A DNA stretch of 64,000 nt from contig NZ_JASBAN010000001.1 in NCBI RefSeq assembly GCF_029953305.1, positions 868,001-932,000 of the forward strand, in the 5' to 3' direction. A program made the position numbers and the translations under genes. Under the pieces are notes generated by a model, which saw only the letters and a list, made by a program, of their open reading frames with translations, was not told the origin of the DNA and ran no database searches. The stretch comes from Commensalibacter nepenthis. Its GTDB lineage: Bacteria > Pseudomonadota > Alphaproteobacteria > Acetobacterales > Acetobacteraceae. Position 1 is the first letter of the stretch. Each line of letters starts with the position of its first letter. Shown here piece after piece: positions 27,226-36,618 of the stretch.

Positions 27226-27435
27226 ATGCCTATGTCTGATAGAGAGTATGTTAATTTTAGTGAAAATCATGAGTTAAACCATATTTTAAAAAAACATGGA
27301 AAATCTCAATCACAGAAAGATAGAGAAGAATTAAAGAAACTTGGTGTGACAGCTAAAGCTAAATTAGAGAAAAAAATACTTAAACATAATGATTTTGAAC
27401 CCTTTGTCAAAGATCATTTAAAGTATTTGGATTAA
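27226..27435 (+). CDS. Small charged protein of unknown function
   Basis: 69 residues from the ATG at 27226, which follows TAGGAGACTCGCG. Highly charged (Lys/Glu/Asp/His), soluble, no signal peptide or cysteine. The middle looks helical (D-R-E-E-L-K-K-L-G). Not recognised. It begins 45 bp after the aldo/keto reductase, so co-transcription is likely, and it ends at a large hairpin before convergent guaA. Confidence 0.65.
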   Translation: MPMSDREYVNFSENHELNHILKKHGKSQSQKDREELKKLGVTAKAKLEKKILKHNDFEPFVKDHLKYLD

Positions 27436-27437
27436 AT

Positions 27438-27480
27438 AATCACAAAGCTCAGAAGAATATGTTTTCTGAGCTTTGTGATT
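27438..27480. terminator. Hairpin between convergent small gene and guaA
   Basis: 17-bp perfect stem (27438-27454 with 27464-27480) and a 9-base loop, lying 2 bp after one stop and 6 bp before the other. It probably ends transcription in both directions, although no long T-run follows. Confidence 0.65.
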
Positions 27481-27486
27481 AGACTA

Positions 27487-29064
27487 TTATTCCCACTCAA
27501 TGGTTCCTGGTGGTTTTGAGGTAATATCATAGGTTACACGATTAACACCACGCACTTCATTCACAATACGCCCAGCAACTCGGGTTAAAAATGCCATATC
27601 GAATGGATAAACATCAGCGGTCATACCATCAACACTGGTGACTGCACGTAATGCACAAGCATGATCGTAAGTACGGCCGTCACCCATAACACCAACGGTA
27701 CGAACAGGAAGCAACACAGCAAAAGCTTGCCAAATCGCATCATATAACCCTGCGCTACGGATTTCTTCTAAGTAAATAGAATCAATTTTACGCAATAAAT
27801 CCAATTTATCACGCGTAATATCACTTAAAATACGAATAGCTAATCCTGGTCCAGGGAAAGGGTGGCGACCAACAATATTCTCTGGAATACCCATTTCACG
27901 ACCAAGATCACGAACTTCATCTTTGAACAAATCACGAAGCGGTTCAACCAGTTTCATATTCATCCGTTCTGGCAATCCACCGACATTATGGTGAGATTTA
28001 ATCGTAACGGAAGATCCTGTAACGCTGACACTTTCAATCACGTCGGGATATAAAGTGCCTTGTGCAAGGAAATCTGCCCCACCAAGTTTCTTGGCTTCTT
28101 CTTCGAAAACTTCAACAAATAGGCGACCAATCGTTTTACGTTTGACTTCTGGATCAGTCACCCCCTCAAGTTCTTTTAAAAATAAATCAGAAGCATCACG
28201 TTTAATCAAAGGAATATTAAATTGACCTGTAAATGTTTTAACAACTTCGTCTACTTCACCTTGACGCAGCATCCCATGATCTACAAAAATACAAGTTAAG
28301 TGATCACCAATTGCTTGATGGATTAATACGGCTGCTACCGCGGAATCAACCCCACCAGATAAACCACAAATTACTTTTTTATCGCCAACCTGTTCGCGAA
28401 TACGTGCGATTTCAAGATCACGGAAACTTGCCATTGTCCAATTTCCATGACAACCCGCAATATTATGGGTAAAATTCTTTAACAAAGCCGCACCATGAGG
28501 CGTATGTACAACTTCTGGATGGAATTGAACACCATATAAACGACGTCCTTCATCTGCAATCATTGCATAAGGTGCACCCTCGCTGGTTCCAATAACTTTA
28601 AATCCAGGAGGAAGTTTAACAACACGATCCCCATGGCTCATCCATACTTGTTCACGATTTCCTCTTGCCCAAACGCCACGGCAAAGAGAACTATCTTCGA
28701 TAATTTCAACATGTGCACGACCAAATTCACGATGATCGCTAGATTCGACCTTTCCCCCTAATTGATGGCACATGGCTTGTTCACCATAACAAATCCCCAA
28801 CACAGGAATATTGAGTGCAAATACTTCATCAGGAATCCGAGGGGAATCTTTATCAGCAACACTGGCGGGACCACCTGATAAAATAATCCCTTTGGGCGCA
28901 AATGAACGAATCTTTTCATTATTACTGGTATAAGGCCAAATTTCACAATAAACCCCACTTTCCCGAACGCGTCGAGCAATTAATTGGGTTACTTGGCTAC
29001 CGAAATCAAGAATAAGAATCTTTTCTTCGTGTAAAGATTGTTCTAAGTCACTTACTTGGGTCAT
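27487..29064 (-). CDS. guaA: GMP synthase (glutamine-hydrolysing)
   Basis: 525 residues from the ATG at 29064, the standard family length; the frame is open upstream to 29130, but a 22-residue tail has no support. It converts XMP to GMP using glutamine. The class I amidotransferase triad is visible (C in G-I-C-Y-G-E-Q, H-P-E in Q-F-H-P-E), followed by the ATP-pyrophosphatase loop G-L-S-G-G-V-D-S and the C-terminal dimerisation domain ending K-P-P-G-T-I-E-W-E. Monocistronic by context. Confidence 0.97.
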   Translation of the reverse strand: MTQVSDLEQSLHEEKILILDFGSQVTQLIARRVRESGVYCEIWPYTSNNEKIRSFAPKGIILSGGPASVADKDSPRIPDEVFALNIPVLGICYGEQAMCHQLGGKVESSDHREFGRAHVEIIEDSSLCRGVWARGNREQVWMSHGDRVVKLPPGFKVIGTSEGAPYAMIADEGRRLYGVQFHPEVVHTPHGAALLKNFTHNIAGCHGNWTMASFRDLEIARIREQVGDKKVICGLSGGVDSAVAAVLIHQAIGDHLTCIFVDHGMLRQGEVDEVVKTFTGQFNIPLIKRDASDLFLKELEGVTDPEVKRKTIGRLFVEVFEEEAKKLGGADFLAQGTLYPDVIESVSVTGSSVTIKSHHNVGGLPERMNMKLVEPLRDLFKDEVRDLGREMGIPENIVGRHPFPGPGLAIRILSDITRDKLDLLRKIDSIYLEEIRSAGLYDAIWQAFAVLLPVRTVGVMGDGRTYDHACALRAVTSVDGMTADVYPFDMAFLTRVAGRIVNEVRGVNRVTYDITSKPPGTIEWE

Positions 29065-29240
29065 TATACCAACTTCTTCATTAAACTTTTCGAAAAAAAC
29101 ATGTTTGAATATCACATAAGCGAAAAACATTCAGATAAAAAGGGAATTATCTAAAAAATTTTAACTTTCTCGTTTATAAGACTAAATCAATTTAATATTT
29201 TCATACTATAGTTTTTTATTAAATCTTGTCGGAGCCTTCT

Positions 29241-29678
29241 ATGATTATAAAGAAAATAGGATATTTTTTAACCAACACGATGTTTTTGGGTCTTACCTGC
29301 CTTTCTTTAAGTGCTTGTGGTAGTAAATTAGCAGAAGATCATCCACAAGGTATTTGGTTGGGTAAAATGGAAGTTGAACAAGGCACTTGCCCCACCGATA
29401 GGATGGCAGCATTGCGCATTGATAAAAAAATGGTTCTCTTTTCCCCAGATAATGGTGCTTTGATACTTAGGGGGGATTTTGATAAAAAACAAAAACCTAG
29501 ACATTTGGTTGCTCAATTGCATCGTGTCGATATGGATCATAAACCTTATAACCTTATTTTCGAGGGCAAAGCACAAAATGAAAATATTATAGGGACTTAT
29601 GGAACCCCAGATTGTCGTGCGCATATTACTTTTTATCGCCCTAATCATTATGGATTATCCGATGCCATCGCACATTAA
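29241..29678 (+). CDS. Small lipoprotein of unknown function
   Basis: 145 residues from the ATG at 29241 (GTCGGAGCC upstream). The signal peptide ends in a lipobox L-S-A-C near residue 25, so it is predicted to be an envelope lipoprotein. The mature part has C-P-T-D-R and a late T-P-D-C-R that could form a disulfide, with beta-strand-like repeats resembling an extracellular small-barrel protein. No named family recognised. Confidence 0.72.
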   Translation: MIIKKIGYFLTNTMFLGLTCLSLSACGSKLAEDHPQGIWLGKMEVEQGTCPTDRMAALRIDKKMVLFSPDNGALILRGDFDKKQKPRHLVAQLHRVDMDHKPYNLIFEGKAQNENIIGTYGTPDCRAHITFYRPNHYGLSDAIAH

Positions 29679-29741
29679 TAAATAAAATTAAAAAAAGGCT
29701 TGCAATCTAAAAAAAGATAAGATAAAAGCCTTATTCAAGAC

Positions 29742-29818
29742 GCACCCGTAGCTCAACTGGATAGAGCACCAGACTACGAATCTGGGGGTTATGGGTTCGA
29801 TTCCTGTCGGGTGCGCCA
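29742..29818 (+). tRNA. tRNA-Arg (anticodon ACG)
   Basis: 77 nt. The acceptor stem GCACCCG pairs with CGGGTGC, the anticodon loop is CTACGAA (ACG, read as ICG after deamination, for CGU/CGC/CGA), the T-loop is GTTCGATTC, and CCA is encoded at the 3' end. Cloverleaf complete, no intron. Stands alone between the lipoprotein and response-regulator genes. Confidence 0.97.
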
Positions 29819-29953
29819 TTATAAAAATCATATATCTGTTATGATTAAATAAAAAATCACATAAAATACAAAATATTGTTATACAAACAATCAAGTTTTT
29901 GTTATAAAGAATTATTTTATACTGCTAATATGAAATAAATGATTGATTAGTTG

Positions 29954-30337
29954 ATGATACTTCTTTCTTCCTCGCTTCTGATCATAGAAGACCAACCTGA
30001 AATATGTGATTTAATCGAGCTTAGTCTACTTGATAAAGTAGAAAAAATACATGTTGCCCATTCACTTTCCGCAGCTTGTTGCTTGCAATCACAATATCGT
30101 TTTGATATTGCTATCGTTGATTCTTGCTTACCTGACGGTGACCCTTATCCACTGGTCAAAGAATTGTTGGCTCAACACTGCAAGGTATTGCTGATGAGCG
30201 GTAATTTCGAGTTAAATAAGCGCTTGGCACAATTACCTTTGCCTCGAATAGAAAAACCATTTCGTTTGCCTGTATTAATTCAATCTGTTAAACAAGCCTT
30301 TCAAATGCCTGTTACAAAAACATTAAAATCTGCTTGA
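29954..30337 (+). CDS. Stand-alone response regulator receiver protein
   Basis: 127 residues from the ATG at 29954 (a TTG immediately precedes it). Receiver fold only, no output domain: acidic pair in I-I-E-D-Q-P-E, phospho-acceptor D in I-V-D-S-C-L-P-D-G, S in L-L-M-S-G and the conserved K in E-K-P-F. No histidine kinase is adjacent, so the partner is unknown; such proteins act as phosphate relays or sinks. The N-terminus M-I-L-L-S-S-S-L-L is unusually hydrophobic but forms the first beta-strand. Confidence 0.82.
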   Translation: MILLSSSLLIIEDQPEICDLIELSLLDKVEKIHVAHSLSAACCLQSQYRFDIAIVDSCLPDGDPYPLVKELLAQHCKVLLMSGNFELNKRLAQLPLPRIEKPFRLPVLIQSVKQAFQMPVTKTLKSA

Positions 30338-30390
30338 TAGCAAAATGGTTATTTTCCGCTGTTAAATTTATATCAAATCGTTGATATAAA

Positions 30391-31917
30391 TTAGCGTGGC
30401 AGCCATTTACTTTCCCCTATAGATTCTAATCTTGGATTAAGATCAACAGAGTATAATTCATATCGTTGCGCTATTTGACCAAAATGTTGACGTTCTATTT
30501 TTCCTTTGGGTGCATAACCCAACGGGTTATATACAGGTGCAAAATAGCTATTTTGATTAACTGATAAGAAAGAAGACTCTTCATTGTTTTCCTTGCAAAT
30601 GAAATATCCTTTTGTAGTCTTGCTAATAGGTAAATTAAAATATTTCCAACGATCCCCAATCACCATGATTTGCCGTTTCGGCAGGTAGAATCTAAGCTCT
30701 GATGCCAACCCATAATTATCAGAAATAATCACTTGATCCAAGGGAACAACGGAATTAACAGATTGAGCAAATGTTTGCCATCCGCCCAACTGCTTCAACA
30801 ACATATTCTTCTTAGCAGGCAAAGGAATAATAGCAAATAATACTTGAATATAAACCAATGACACAATTGAAAATCCAACAATAATGGCTGTTTTCAACCA
30901 TTGATTTACATATAATCCCGCTATGATAACCAACACAGGATATAATAATCCGACCCAGTTTGCTTGTACACGATCCCCAATGGCATGTTGAATAAATACA
31001 CAAACAGGCACAATAATCATCAACCATAATAAAAAAGCGCATGAATTACAGTTTTTTTGCCAAACAGCACGGGTTAAAGAAAACATCCCAATACAAAAAC
31101 AAATAAAAATGATAGGCGTTGATAATCCAATTTGTCCACCCAGTAATTCTGACAAAAATTGTAATGCTCGACTAGGATTCCAATCGGTTGTTCGCCCACC
31201 TTGTTTAAGCAGGCTAACCCATTGATGCTGACTATTCCACAAAATCACAGGATAGAAAATAACGCACGCTAAAACTGCACCGCCCCATAGCTCCTTTGTT
31301 TTTAAATAAGTGCGTCCTTCTTTACTTAGTAAGCACCATAATCCCAAAGCTGCAATTAGTAAAATAGCTGTATATTTACTCAGCAACGCCAATCCTGCAC
31401 TCGCGCCAATTATCCACCACCATTTTGCTGAGTGGGTATATAATAAACGACCGCATCCCCACAGTAACACACAGACAAAAAACAATAGAGGCGTATCTGG
31501 GGTCACGATAATTGCTCCGACCCCGATTGTCAAAGTGGCATTTAATAATAAAACAGCAACCAGAGCCTTGCGATCTGATTGCGGTTGATGATTATTCAAG
31601 TCTTTAACAGCAAAGAAAATAAAGAAACTACCGATAAAAGCAGCCAGTGAACCTAAAAAACGAACCCCTACCTCTGCATTTCCCCACAATAAACATCCTG
31701 CTTTGATCCATAATGCGATCATGGGGGGATGATCGTAAAAACTGTAACCCAAATTACGTGACCAAACCCAATAATAGGCTTCATCAGGCGATAAAGGCAC
31801 AGAGGCTGCAACAATAATTCGTATGATTGTTAGCACACCTAGCCCAACAGATAGTTTGAGAAGCAAATTATTTTTCATGAATACAAAACCAGATTTTTTA
31901 TCATTATGCCGATACAT
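30391..31917 (-). CDS. Integral membrane glycosyltransferase, family 39 / ArnT-like
   Basis: 508 residues (or 495 from ATG 31878, which puts the first helix nearer the start; neither site has a clear ribosome binding site). About ten hydrophobic helices. The GT-C signature D-E-A-Y-Y-W-V-W and Y-D-H-P-P lie in the first periplasmic loop, as in protein O-mannosyl- or lipid-A-aminoarabinose transferases that use polyprenyl-phosphate sugars. The acceptor is unknown. A DPM1-like GT2 at 32437 could provide the lipid-linked sugar donor. Confidence 0.82.
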   Translation of the reverse strand: MYRHNDKKSGFVFMKNNLLLKLSVGLGVLTIIRIIVAASVPLSPDEAYYWVWSRNLGYSFYDHPPMIALWIKAGCLLWGNAEVGVRFLGSLAAFIGSFFIFFAVKDLNNHQPQSDRKALVAVLLLNATLTIGVGAIIVTPDTPLLFFVCVLLWGCGRLLYTHSAKWWWIIGASAGLALLSKYTAILLIAALGLWCLLSKEGRTYLKTKELWGGAVLACVIFYPVILWNSQHQWVSLLKQGGRTTDWNPSRALQFLSELLGGQIGLSTPIIFICFCIGMFSLTRAVWQKNCNSCAFLLWLMIIVPVCVFIQHAIGDRVQANWVGLLYPVLVIIAGLYVNQWLKTAIIVGFSIVSLVYIQVLFAIIPLPAKKNMLLKQLGGWQTFAQSVNSVVPLDQVIISDNYGLASELRFYLPKRQIMVIGDRWKYFNLPISKTTKGYFICKENNEESSFLSVNQNSYFAPVYNPLGYAPKGKIERQHFGQIAQRYELYSVDLNPRLESIGESKWLPR

Positions 31918-32012
31918 ATATTGTGATAAAATACCGACGATAACATATCAAGAAAATTACAATACTCATTGTATCTAATATAAAAATTGATGTTCAAATA
32001 AAAATAAAAGAT

Positions 32013-32241
32013 TTACACTTTTTTTCTAGATTTTTTGACCATTTCTTCTAATATTTGCAATGCATGTTCCTTTAACAAACTATCCATTTTCTTTTTTAAA
32101 AACCTGCTTGTTAATAAATGCAATTGTTTCATCATTTCCGACTTTTTCTAATGCAAGCAATAATGAATCTTTAGCATCTATATCCTTTTCTTAGACAAAA
32201 GCATTTTGAATAAGAGAGGGCAACTTTACTATAAAATTTTG
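32013..32241 (-). pseudogene. Degraded gene fragment abutting the MITE
   Basis: Minus-strand codons from the MITE edge (32241) read a plausible protein segment (…D-A-K-D-S-L-L-L-A-L-E-K-V-G-N-D-E-T-I), interrupted by a TAA near 32195. After a frame change near 32090 they continue as …S-L-L-K-E-H-A-L-Q-I-L-E-E-M-V-K-K to a stop at 32013. The 5' part is missing. Family not recognised. The rest of the 31918-32436 gap is AT-rich without other signals. Confidence 0.45.
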
Positions 32242-32392
32242 GGTTTTGTCGCAAAATTTAAATTTTATAAAATTTTGAGTTTTTACTAGCATTAGTTATT
32301 ATAAAATATCTATATAATTCAATAAATTAAAAAATCCTATTTTGAAGAAATAATATTAAAAACCACTAAACTTAAAACTTTACGACAAGACC
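32242..32392. mobile_element. MITE-like 151-bp element with IS6-type ends
   Basis: Ends GGTTTTGTCGCAAA (32242) and the complement of GGTCTTGTCGTAAA (ending 32392) are inverted repeats closely matching those of the IS6-family element at 20343-21222. The 120-bp interior is AT-rich and non-coding. The 8-bp flanks (AAATTTTG, GATTATTC) do not match. Probably a non-autonomous derivative. Confidence 0.7.
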
Positions 32393-32436
32393 GATTATTC
32401 ATAACTTATTCATTACAAATTCAAAAATATAATAAA

Positions 32437-33180
32437 CTATTTTTTCTTTACCGATGTTTTGAATAGTTTTTGCATCAGCATGAATAAAAATTGGATCATC
32501 ACTTTAAAACCCAATTTGCTTTCACCAAAAAGCCTTTGACGGAATTGAAATGGTATTTCTTTTAAACGGATAGATGATGAAGCAGACATTACTAAATCTA
32601 ATAAAATTTTAAATCCTGTACCTGATAATGTTGGCAAGAGTTCGATAAACATAGAACGTCTCAACAAGAAAAAGCCGCTCATTGGATCATTGAGTGTGAC
32701 AGGTAAAAATTGTTGGGAGATTCGGATACCTGTATTGGATAAAAAAAGCCGCCAACGATTGGCAAGCCCTGTGTTATCGCCCCCTTCTACATGACGGCTT
32801 CCAACAGCAAAATCGTAATGATCTTGCAATACAGCATCCAGCATCATCGGCAGTAAGGTTTCATCATGCTGCATATCACCATCAATAACTGCAACACACT
32901 CTGCAGAAGAGGATAATACCCCTTCAATCACAGCAGAGGAAAGTCCTCTTCTTCCAACCCGTAAAATACCTCTGATTCGTCGATCTTGTTGCGCTAGCCG
33001 CCAAACCTGTTTGATCGTATCATCAGGGGAGTTATCATCAACGAAAATAACTTCCCATTTGCGACCCTCTAATGCTGAGATTAATGCTTTAAATAAAGGT
33101 TCAACATTATCACACTCATTATAACATGGAACAACAACACTTAGCTCTAGTCTATTTTCGACGGGGCAAGAAGCATTCAT
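32437..33180 (-). CDS. Glycosyltransferase family 2, dolichyl-phosphate-mannose-synthase-like
   Basis: 247 residues, GT-A fold: V-V-P-C-Y-N-E at the start, V-D-D-N-S-P-D-D-T for nucleotide, V-I-D-G-D-M-Q-H-D for the DxD metal site, and the D-P-M-S-G-F-F-L-L motif characteristic of DPM1-type polyprenyl-phosphate sugar synthases. No C-terminal membrane helices, so cytosolic or peripheral. Likely makes a lipid-linked monosaccharide for a GT-C enzyme such as 30391-31917. The two genes are separated by remnant DNA. Confidence 0.85.
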   Translation of the reverse strand: MNASCPVENRLELSVVVPCYNECDNVEPLFKALISALEGRKWEVIFVDDNSPDDTIKQVWRLAQQDRRIRGILRVGRRGLSSAVIEGVLSSSAECVAVIDGDMQHDETLLPMMLDAVLQDHYDFAVGSRHVEGGDNTGLANRWRLFLSNTGIRISQQFLPVTLNDPMSGFFLLRRSMFIELLPTLSGTGFKILLDLVMSASSSIRLKEIPFQFRQRLFGESKLGFKVMIQFLFMLMQKLFKTSVKKK

Positions 33181-33222
33181 AACATCATTTACGATCTATT
33201 AATCAAAACCTAATTTACAAAA

Positions 33223-33705
33223 TTATTCCAAATTACTTTCTAAGGGAACCCCTTCTCGTCGCAAACTTGTTCTGATAATTTGCAATGTCTGCACCCTTGC
33301 CACATGGGGATTATTGGTTAGTTCATGCGTTAATCGATTCTCATCCTCAGCATCTTTAGCAATAAAACAAATTAAAAAATCCACACCACCTCTGACCATA
33401 TGACACTCTCGAACCTCTGGCAGTTGTGCCATCTGAGCTTCGAATTCTTTCAACACTGATTCTTTTTGGCTATCTAGCCCAACCAAAACAAACACAGACA
33501 AAGACCATCCAACGGCAGCGGTGTTGATTCTAGCATGATAACTTTGGATAACCCCCATAGCTTCCAGTCGCCGTACGCGCCTTAAACAAGGGGGAGCCGA
33601 AATGCCAACACGCTGAGCCAAATCTATATTTGTAATGCGACCATCTTTTTGTAATTCATCTAAAATCAACCAGTCAATCTTATCAAGGTCTACTAAATGT
33701 GCCAT
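33223..33705 (-). CDS. Lrp/AsnC family transcriptional regulator
   Basis: 160 residues from the ATG at 33705 (M-A-H-L-V-D-L-D); an upstream ATG at 33729 adds eight residues. It has an N-terminal helix-turn-helix (I-D-L-A-Q-R-V-G-I-S-A-P-P-C-L-R-R-V-R-R-L) and a C-terminal RAM ligand domain with V-R-E-C-H-M-V-R-G-G-V-D-F. It is divergent from trxB with a 135-bp shared upstream region, the same gene neighbourhood as lrp/trxB in enterobacteria. Global Lrp versus local regulator cannot be decided here. Confidence 0.9.
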   Translation of the reverse strand: MAHLVDLDKIDWLILDELQKDGRITNIDLAQRVGISAPPCLRRVRRLEAMGVIQSYHARINTAAVGWSLSVFVLVGLDSQKESVLKEFEAQMAQLPEVRECHMVRGGVDFLICFIAKDAEDENRLTHELTNNPHVARVQTLQIIRTSLRREGVPLESNLE

Positions 33706-33840
33706 ATACTTGTTATTCCGCCCTAGCATTTTGCTGATATCTGTAAAAGACTATTGTTAAACAAAACCTTCTTCTTATACAATAAACACAATATATATAT
33801 AATTTCAAAAATCGCTACGATTAAATCAGGATATAACAAC

Positions 33841-34800
33841 ATGACAGAGGTTTTTATTACAAACATGCTTATTATCGGCGCAGGTCCCGCTGGATATACC
33901 GCAGCCATTTATGGTGCCAGAGCAAATATGAAACCTGTCCTTTTAACTGGGATGCAACCTGGTGGACAATTAACCATCACGAACGATGTAGAAAATTTCC
34001 CAGGTTTTGCGGATGCAATCCAAGGTCCATGGTTAATGGAGCAAATGGCAGAACAAGCAAAAAATGTTGGTGCTGAAATTGTTATGGACAGCGTTACAAA
34101 ATGTTCCTTGCTGGGACCTGAAAAGGAAGATGAATATTTTATTTTTCATACCGATAGTGGAAATATTTACAAAGCCCGCACTGCAATTATCGCAACAGGT
34201 GCTCAAGCACGTTGGTTAGGACTAGAAGCAGAAGAAAAATTACAAGGCTACGGTGTTTCTGCGTGTGCAACTTGCGATGGGTTCTTTTATCGTGGGAAAA
34301 AAGTAGCCGTCATTGGAGGTGGAAACACCGCTGTTGAAGAAGCCCTTTATTTAACCCATCATGCTTCACATGTAACCTTAATTCATCGCCGTGATAGTTT
34401 AAGAGCTGAAAAAATTCAACAAGATCGTTTATTAAATAACCCAAAAGTATCCGTGATCTGGGATTCTGTTGTCGAAAACATTCTTTCAGGCGGAACACCA
34501 GAAGCCGTCACAGGACTTGCTTTGAAAAATGTTAAAACCAATGAACAATCTACGTTAGATATTGACGGAGTTTTCATTGCGATTGGTCATAATCCCAATA
34601 CTTCTTTATTTAAAAATCAACTTGATCTCGATTCTGAAGGATATATTATTACCCAACCAGGCACACCTAAGACCTCTATTCCAGGTATTTTTGCAGCAGG
34701 TGATGTTCAAGACAAAACCTATCGCCAAGCCATTACAGCCGCAGGGTCAGGCTGTATGGCAGCATTGGACGCTGAGCGTTTCATAAGTGAAATTGAATAG
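33841..34800 (+). CDS. trxB: Thioredoxin reductase
   Basis: 319 residues from the ATG at 33841, with AGGATATAACAAC just upstream; the frame is open further 5' but without family support. FAD/NADPH flavoenzyme that reduces thioredoxin, feeding Bcp and ribonucleotide reductase. G-A-G-P-A-G-Y for FAD, redox pair C-A-T-C-D-G, G-G-G-N-T-A for NADPH and G-D-V-Q-D near the end are all present. A 10-bp hairpin follows (34812-34838). Confidence 0.96.
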   Translation: MTEVFITNMLIIGAGPAGYTAAIYGARANMKPVLLTGMQPGGQLTITNDVENFPGFADAIQGPWLMEQMAEQAKNVGAEIVMDSVTKCSLLGPEKEDEYFIFHTDSGNIYKARTAIIATGAQARWLGLEAEEKLQGYGVSACATCDGFFYRGKKVAVIGGGNTAVEEALYLTHHASHVTLIHRRDSLRAEKIQQDRLLNNPKVSVIWDSVVENILSGGTPEAVTGLALKNVKTNEQSTLDIDGVFIAIGHNPNTSLFKNQLDLDSEGYIITQPGTPKTSIPGIFAAGDVQDKTYRQAITAAGSGCMAALDAERFISEIE

Positions 34801-34811
34801 ATAAAGCAAAG

Positions 34812-34838
34812 GTGGGAAATAGCAATATTATTTCCCAC
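34812..34838 (+). terminator. Hairpin after trxB
   Basis: 10-bp stem (34812-34821 with 34829-34838) 11 bp past the trxB stop; no T-run, so weak or factor-dependent. Confidence 0.5.
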
Positions 34839-34848
34839 TGTTCCTACA

Positions 34849-35295
34849 ATGATTAATATTACTAATATAAAACTATCAACTAATAGAGCATTCTTGGGTG
34901 TAACAAATAATATCCGTGCGATTGCTTTTGATTATACAGCCACATCCATTTTAATTTTTGCGTATTTTGATACAAAACCAACAGAAGATGATTATGAAGT
35001 CATCAATTGTGCTGTAACTGAAATACTTGCCGATTTCCCTGAATTTCTATCCCAAGAAATTATTCTAACACAAACCAATACCCCAATAGGCACGTTAAAT
35101 GCTTATAAAGGGATGGATCTTTGTAAGGTAAAGCCTTTTAGTCTAAACGATTATAGTTATCTTCTAAACGCACAATATCATCCTCATTTAGATAAGAACC
35201 GGATTGTATTTCAATTACAACCAACGGAATACGTCCCGGATTTGTCAAACGATGTAGTGTTCCAACAGGTAAATAAATACTTTCGTTTTCTTTGA
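34849..35295 (+). CDS. Possible small protein resembling toxin-immunity-like families, 3' part antisense to manC
   Basis: 148 codons. The first ~95 (34849-35137) lie in otherwise empty DNA and read like a real protein: R-A-F-L-G-V-T-N-N-I-R-A-I-A-F-D-Y, a hydrophobic strand, then acidic T-E-I-L-A-D-F-P. This pattern recalls ~100-residue proteins found beside polymorphic toxins, but that is from memory and unproven. The last ~52 codons run antisense through the manC 3' end, suggesting the native stop was lost. No clear ribosome binding site. Could also be chance. Confidence 0.4.
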   Translation: MINITNIKLSTNRAFLGVTNNIRAIAFDYTATSILIFAYFDTKPTEDDYEVINCAVTEILADFPEFLSQEIILTQTNTPIGTLNAYKGMDLCKVKPFSLNDYSYLLNAQYHPHLDKNRIVFQLQPTEYVPDLSNDVVFQQVNKYFRFL

Positions 35296-36574
35296 CTAAA
35301 ATGACCTCTGAATCTCGCGTAACCTCAGCAACTCCAGAAACAACAACCCAATGCTCTGAACGATGGTAATGTTTTTGCAAAGAAAGCTGCGCACCTTCAT
35401 TCACGACCAGCTGTTTGACTTGAAAACGATGTCCACTTGCCAATGTCTCATAATATCCCCACGGGCGATAGCAACGTGTGTGTGCAAAGGCTTCTTTTTG
35501 CTTTGCCAAAGTCAGTTTTTCAACAATTTTCTTTACATCTTGAGATTTATGGCGATCTGTTACTAAAACCGCATCCTTGGTAACGACAACGACAACGTTA
35601 TCAAGACCATTCACCGCAGCAACCATATCATCTGAACGGATATAGCTATTTTGCGTATTCTCAAGAAAGACATTGCCTATGGCAACATTCCCTCCATCAT
35701 CTTTTGCGCCGATGTCCCACAAGCCGTTCCAGCTACCAATATCAGACCATGTCAAATCCGCAGCAATCACCAGCATTTTTTCTGTTTTTTCAGCAATTGC
35801 ATAATCGATAGATATATCAGGAACCTTTTCAAAATCCTCTAATTGAATACGTTCAAAATATAAATCCGTTTTACGGTTCCGAATGGCAAGTTTGATACTA
35901 GACAAAAGGTCTGGCGTATAATTTGCCATTTCCTGCAACATCGTTTTTGCAGAAAAAACAAACATTCCTGAATTCCATAAATATTGTCCAGAATCCAACA
36001 TCTGAGCTGCACGCTGATAATCGGGTTTCTCTGTAAAAGCCTTTACAGAAAAAGCATGTTGGGCATCTTGAATCTTATCTCCTTTTTGAATATATCCATA
36101 CCCTGTTTCTGGTCGCGTTGGTTGAATACCAAAAGTAATAATATTGCCTTGTTGGGCTAGTAATGCAGCCTCTTCAACCAATTGAATTAAACGTTCAGTT
36201 TCCTGAACAACTGCATCCGCTGCCATAACCCAAAGAATATAATCTGGACTTTCTTCTTCCACCAAAAAACTAGCAGCAGCAATAGCTGGAGCAGAATTCC
36301 TGCCAACTGGTTCTAGTACAATACGTGCTTTTTCAATACCAATCTCACGCAATTGTTCAGCAATTAAAAAACGATGATCGTTATTACAAACAACAATTGG
36401 GTCTGTGAATAAAGACCCAATTGCTCTTAATGCTGTATCTTGCAGCATTGAATTTTCAGATAATAATGGCCATAATTGCTTAGGAAAACTGGCTCGGGAG
36501 ACAGGCCACAAACGACTACCCGTTCCACCTGATAAAATTACTGGAACAATTTTAATCATTTCAGTTCCGCGCAT
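35138..36574 (-). CDS. manC: Mannose-1-phosphate guanylyltransferase / mannose-6-phosphate isomerase
   Basis: 478 residues. Bifunctional enzyme giving GDP-mannose for exopolysaccharide or glycan synthesis. The N-terminal nucleotidyltransferase has G-G-T-G-S-R-L-W-P and F-P-K-Q; the C-terminal type II isomerase cupin has L-Q-K-H-Y-H-R-S-E-H-W. ATG 36574 has AAGGGGGC upstream; ATG 36559 is an alternative with GCGGAA. No other sugar-nucleotide genes are adjacent. GDP-mannose could serve the DPM1-like enzyme at 32437. Confidence 0.93.
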   Translation of the reverse strand: MRGTEMIKIVPVILSGGTGSRLWPVSRASFPKQLWPLLSENSMLQDTALRAIGSLFTDPIVVCNNDHRFLIAEQLREIGIEKARIVLEPVGRNSAPAIAAASFLVEEESPDYILWVMAADAVVQETERLIQLVEEAALLAQQGNIITFGIQPTRPETGYGYIQKGDKIQDAQHAFSVKAFTEKPDYQRAAQMLDSGQYLWNSGMFVFSAKTMLQEMANYTPDLLSSIKLAIRNRKTDLYFERIQLEDFEKVPDISIDYAIAEKTEKMLVIAADLTWSDIGSWNGLWDIGAKDDGGNVAIGNVFLENTQNSYIRSDDMVAAVNGLDNVVVVVTKDAVLVTDRHKSQDVKKIVEKLTLAKQKEAFAHTRCYRPWGYYETLASGHRFQVKQLVVNEGAQLSLQKHYHRSEHWVVVSGVAEVTRDSEVILVKENESIYLPVGTLHRLTNPGRIPLVVIEIQSGSYLNEDDIVRLEDNYNRLD

Positions 36575-36618
36575 CCTATGCCCCCTTGCCTCATTTTCCT
36601 AAGCTATATCGAAACTTA

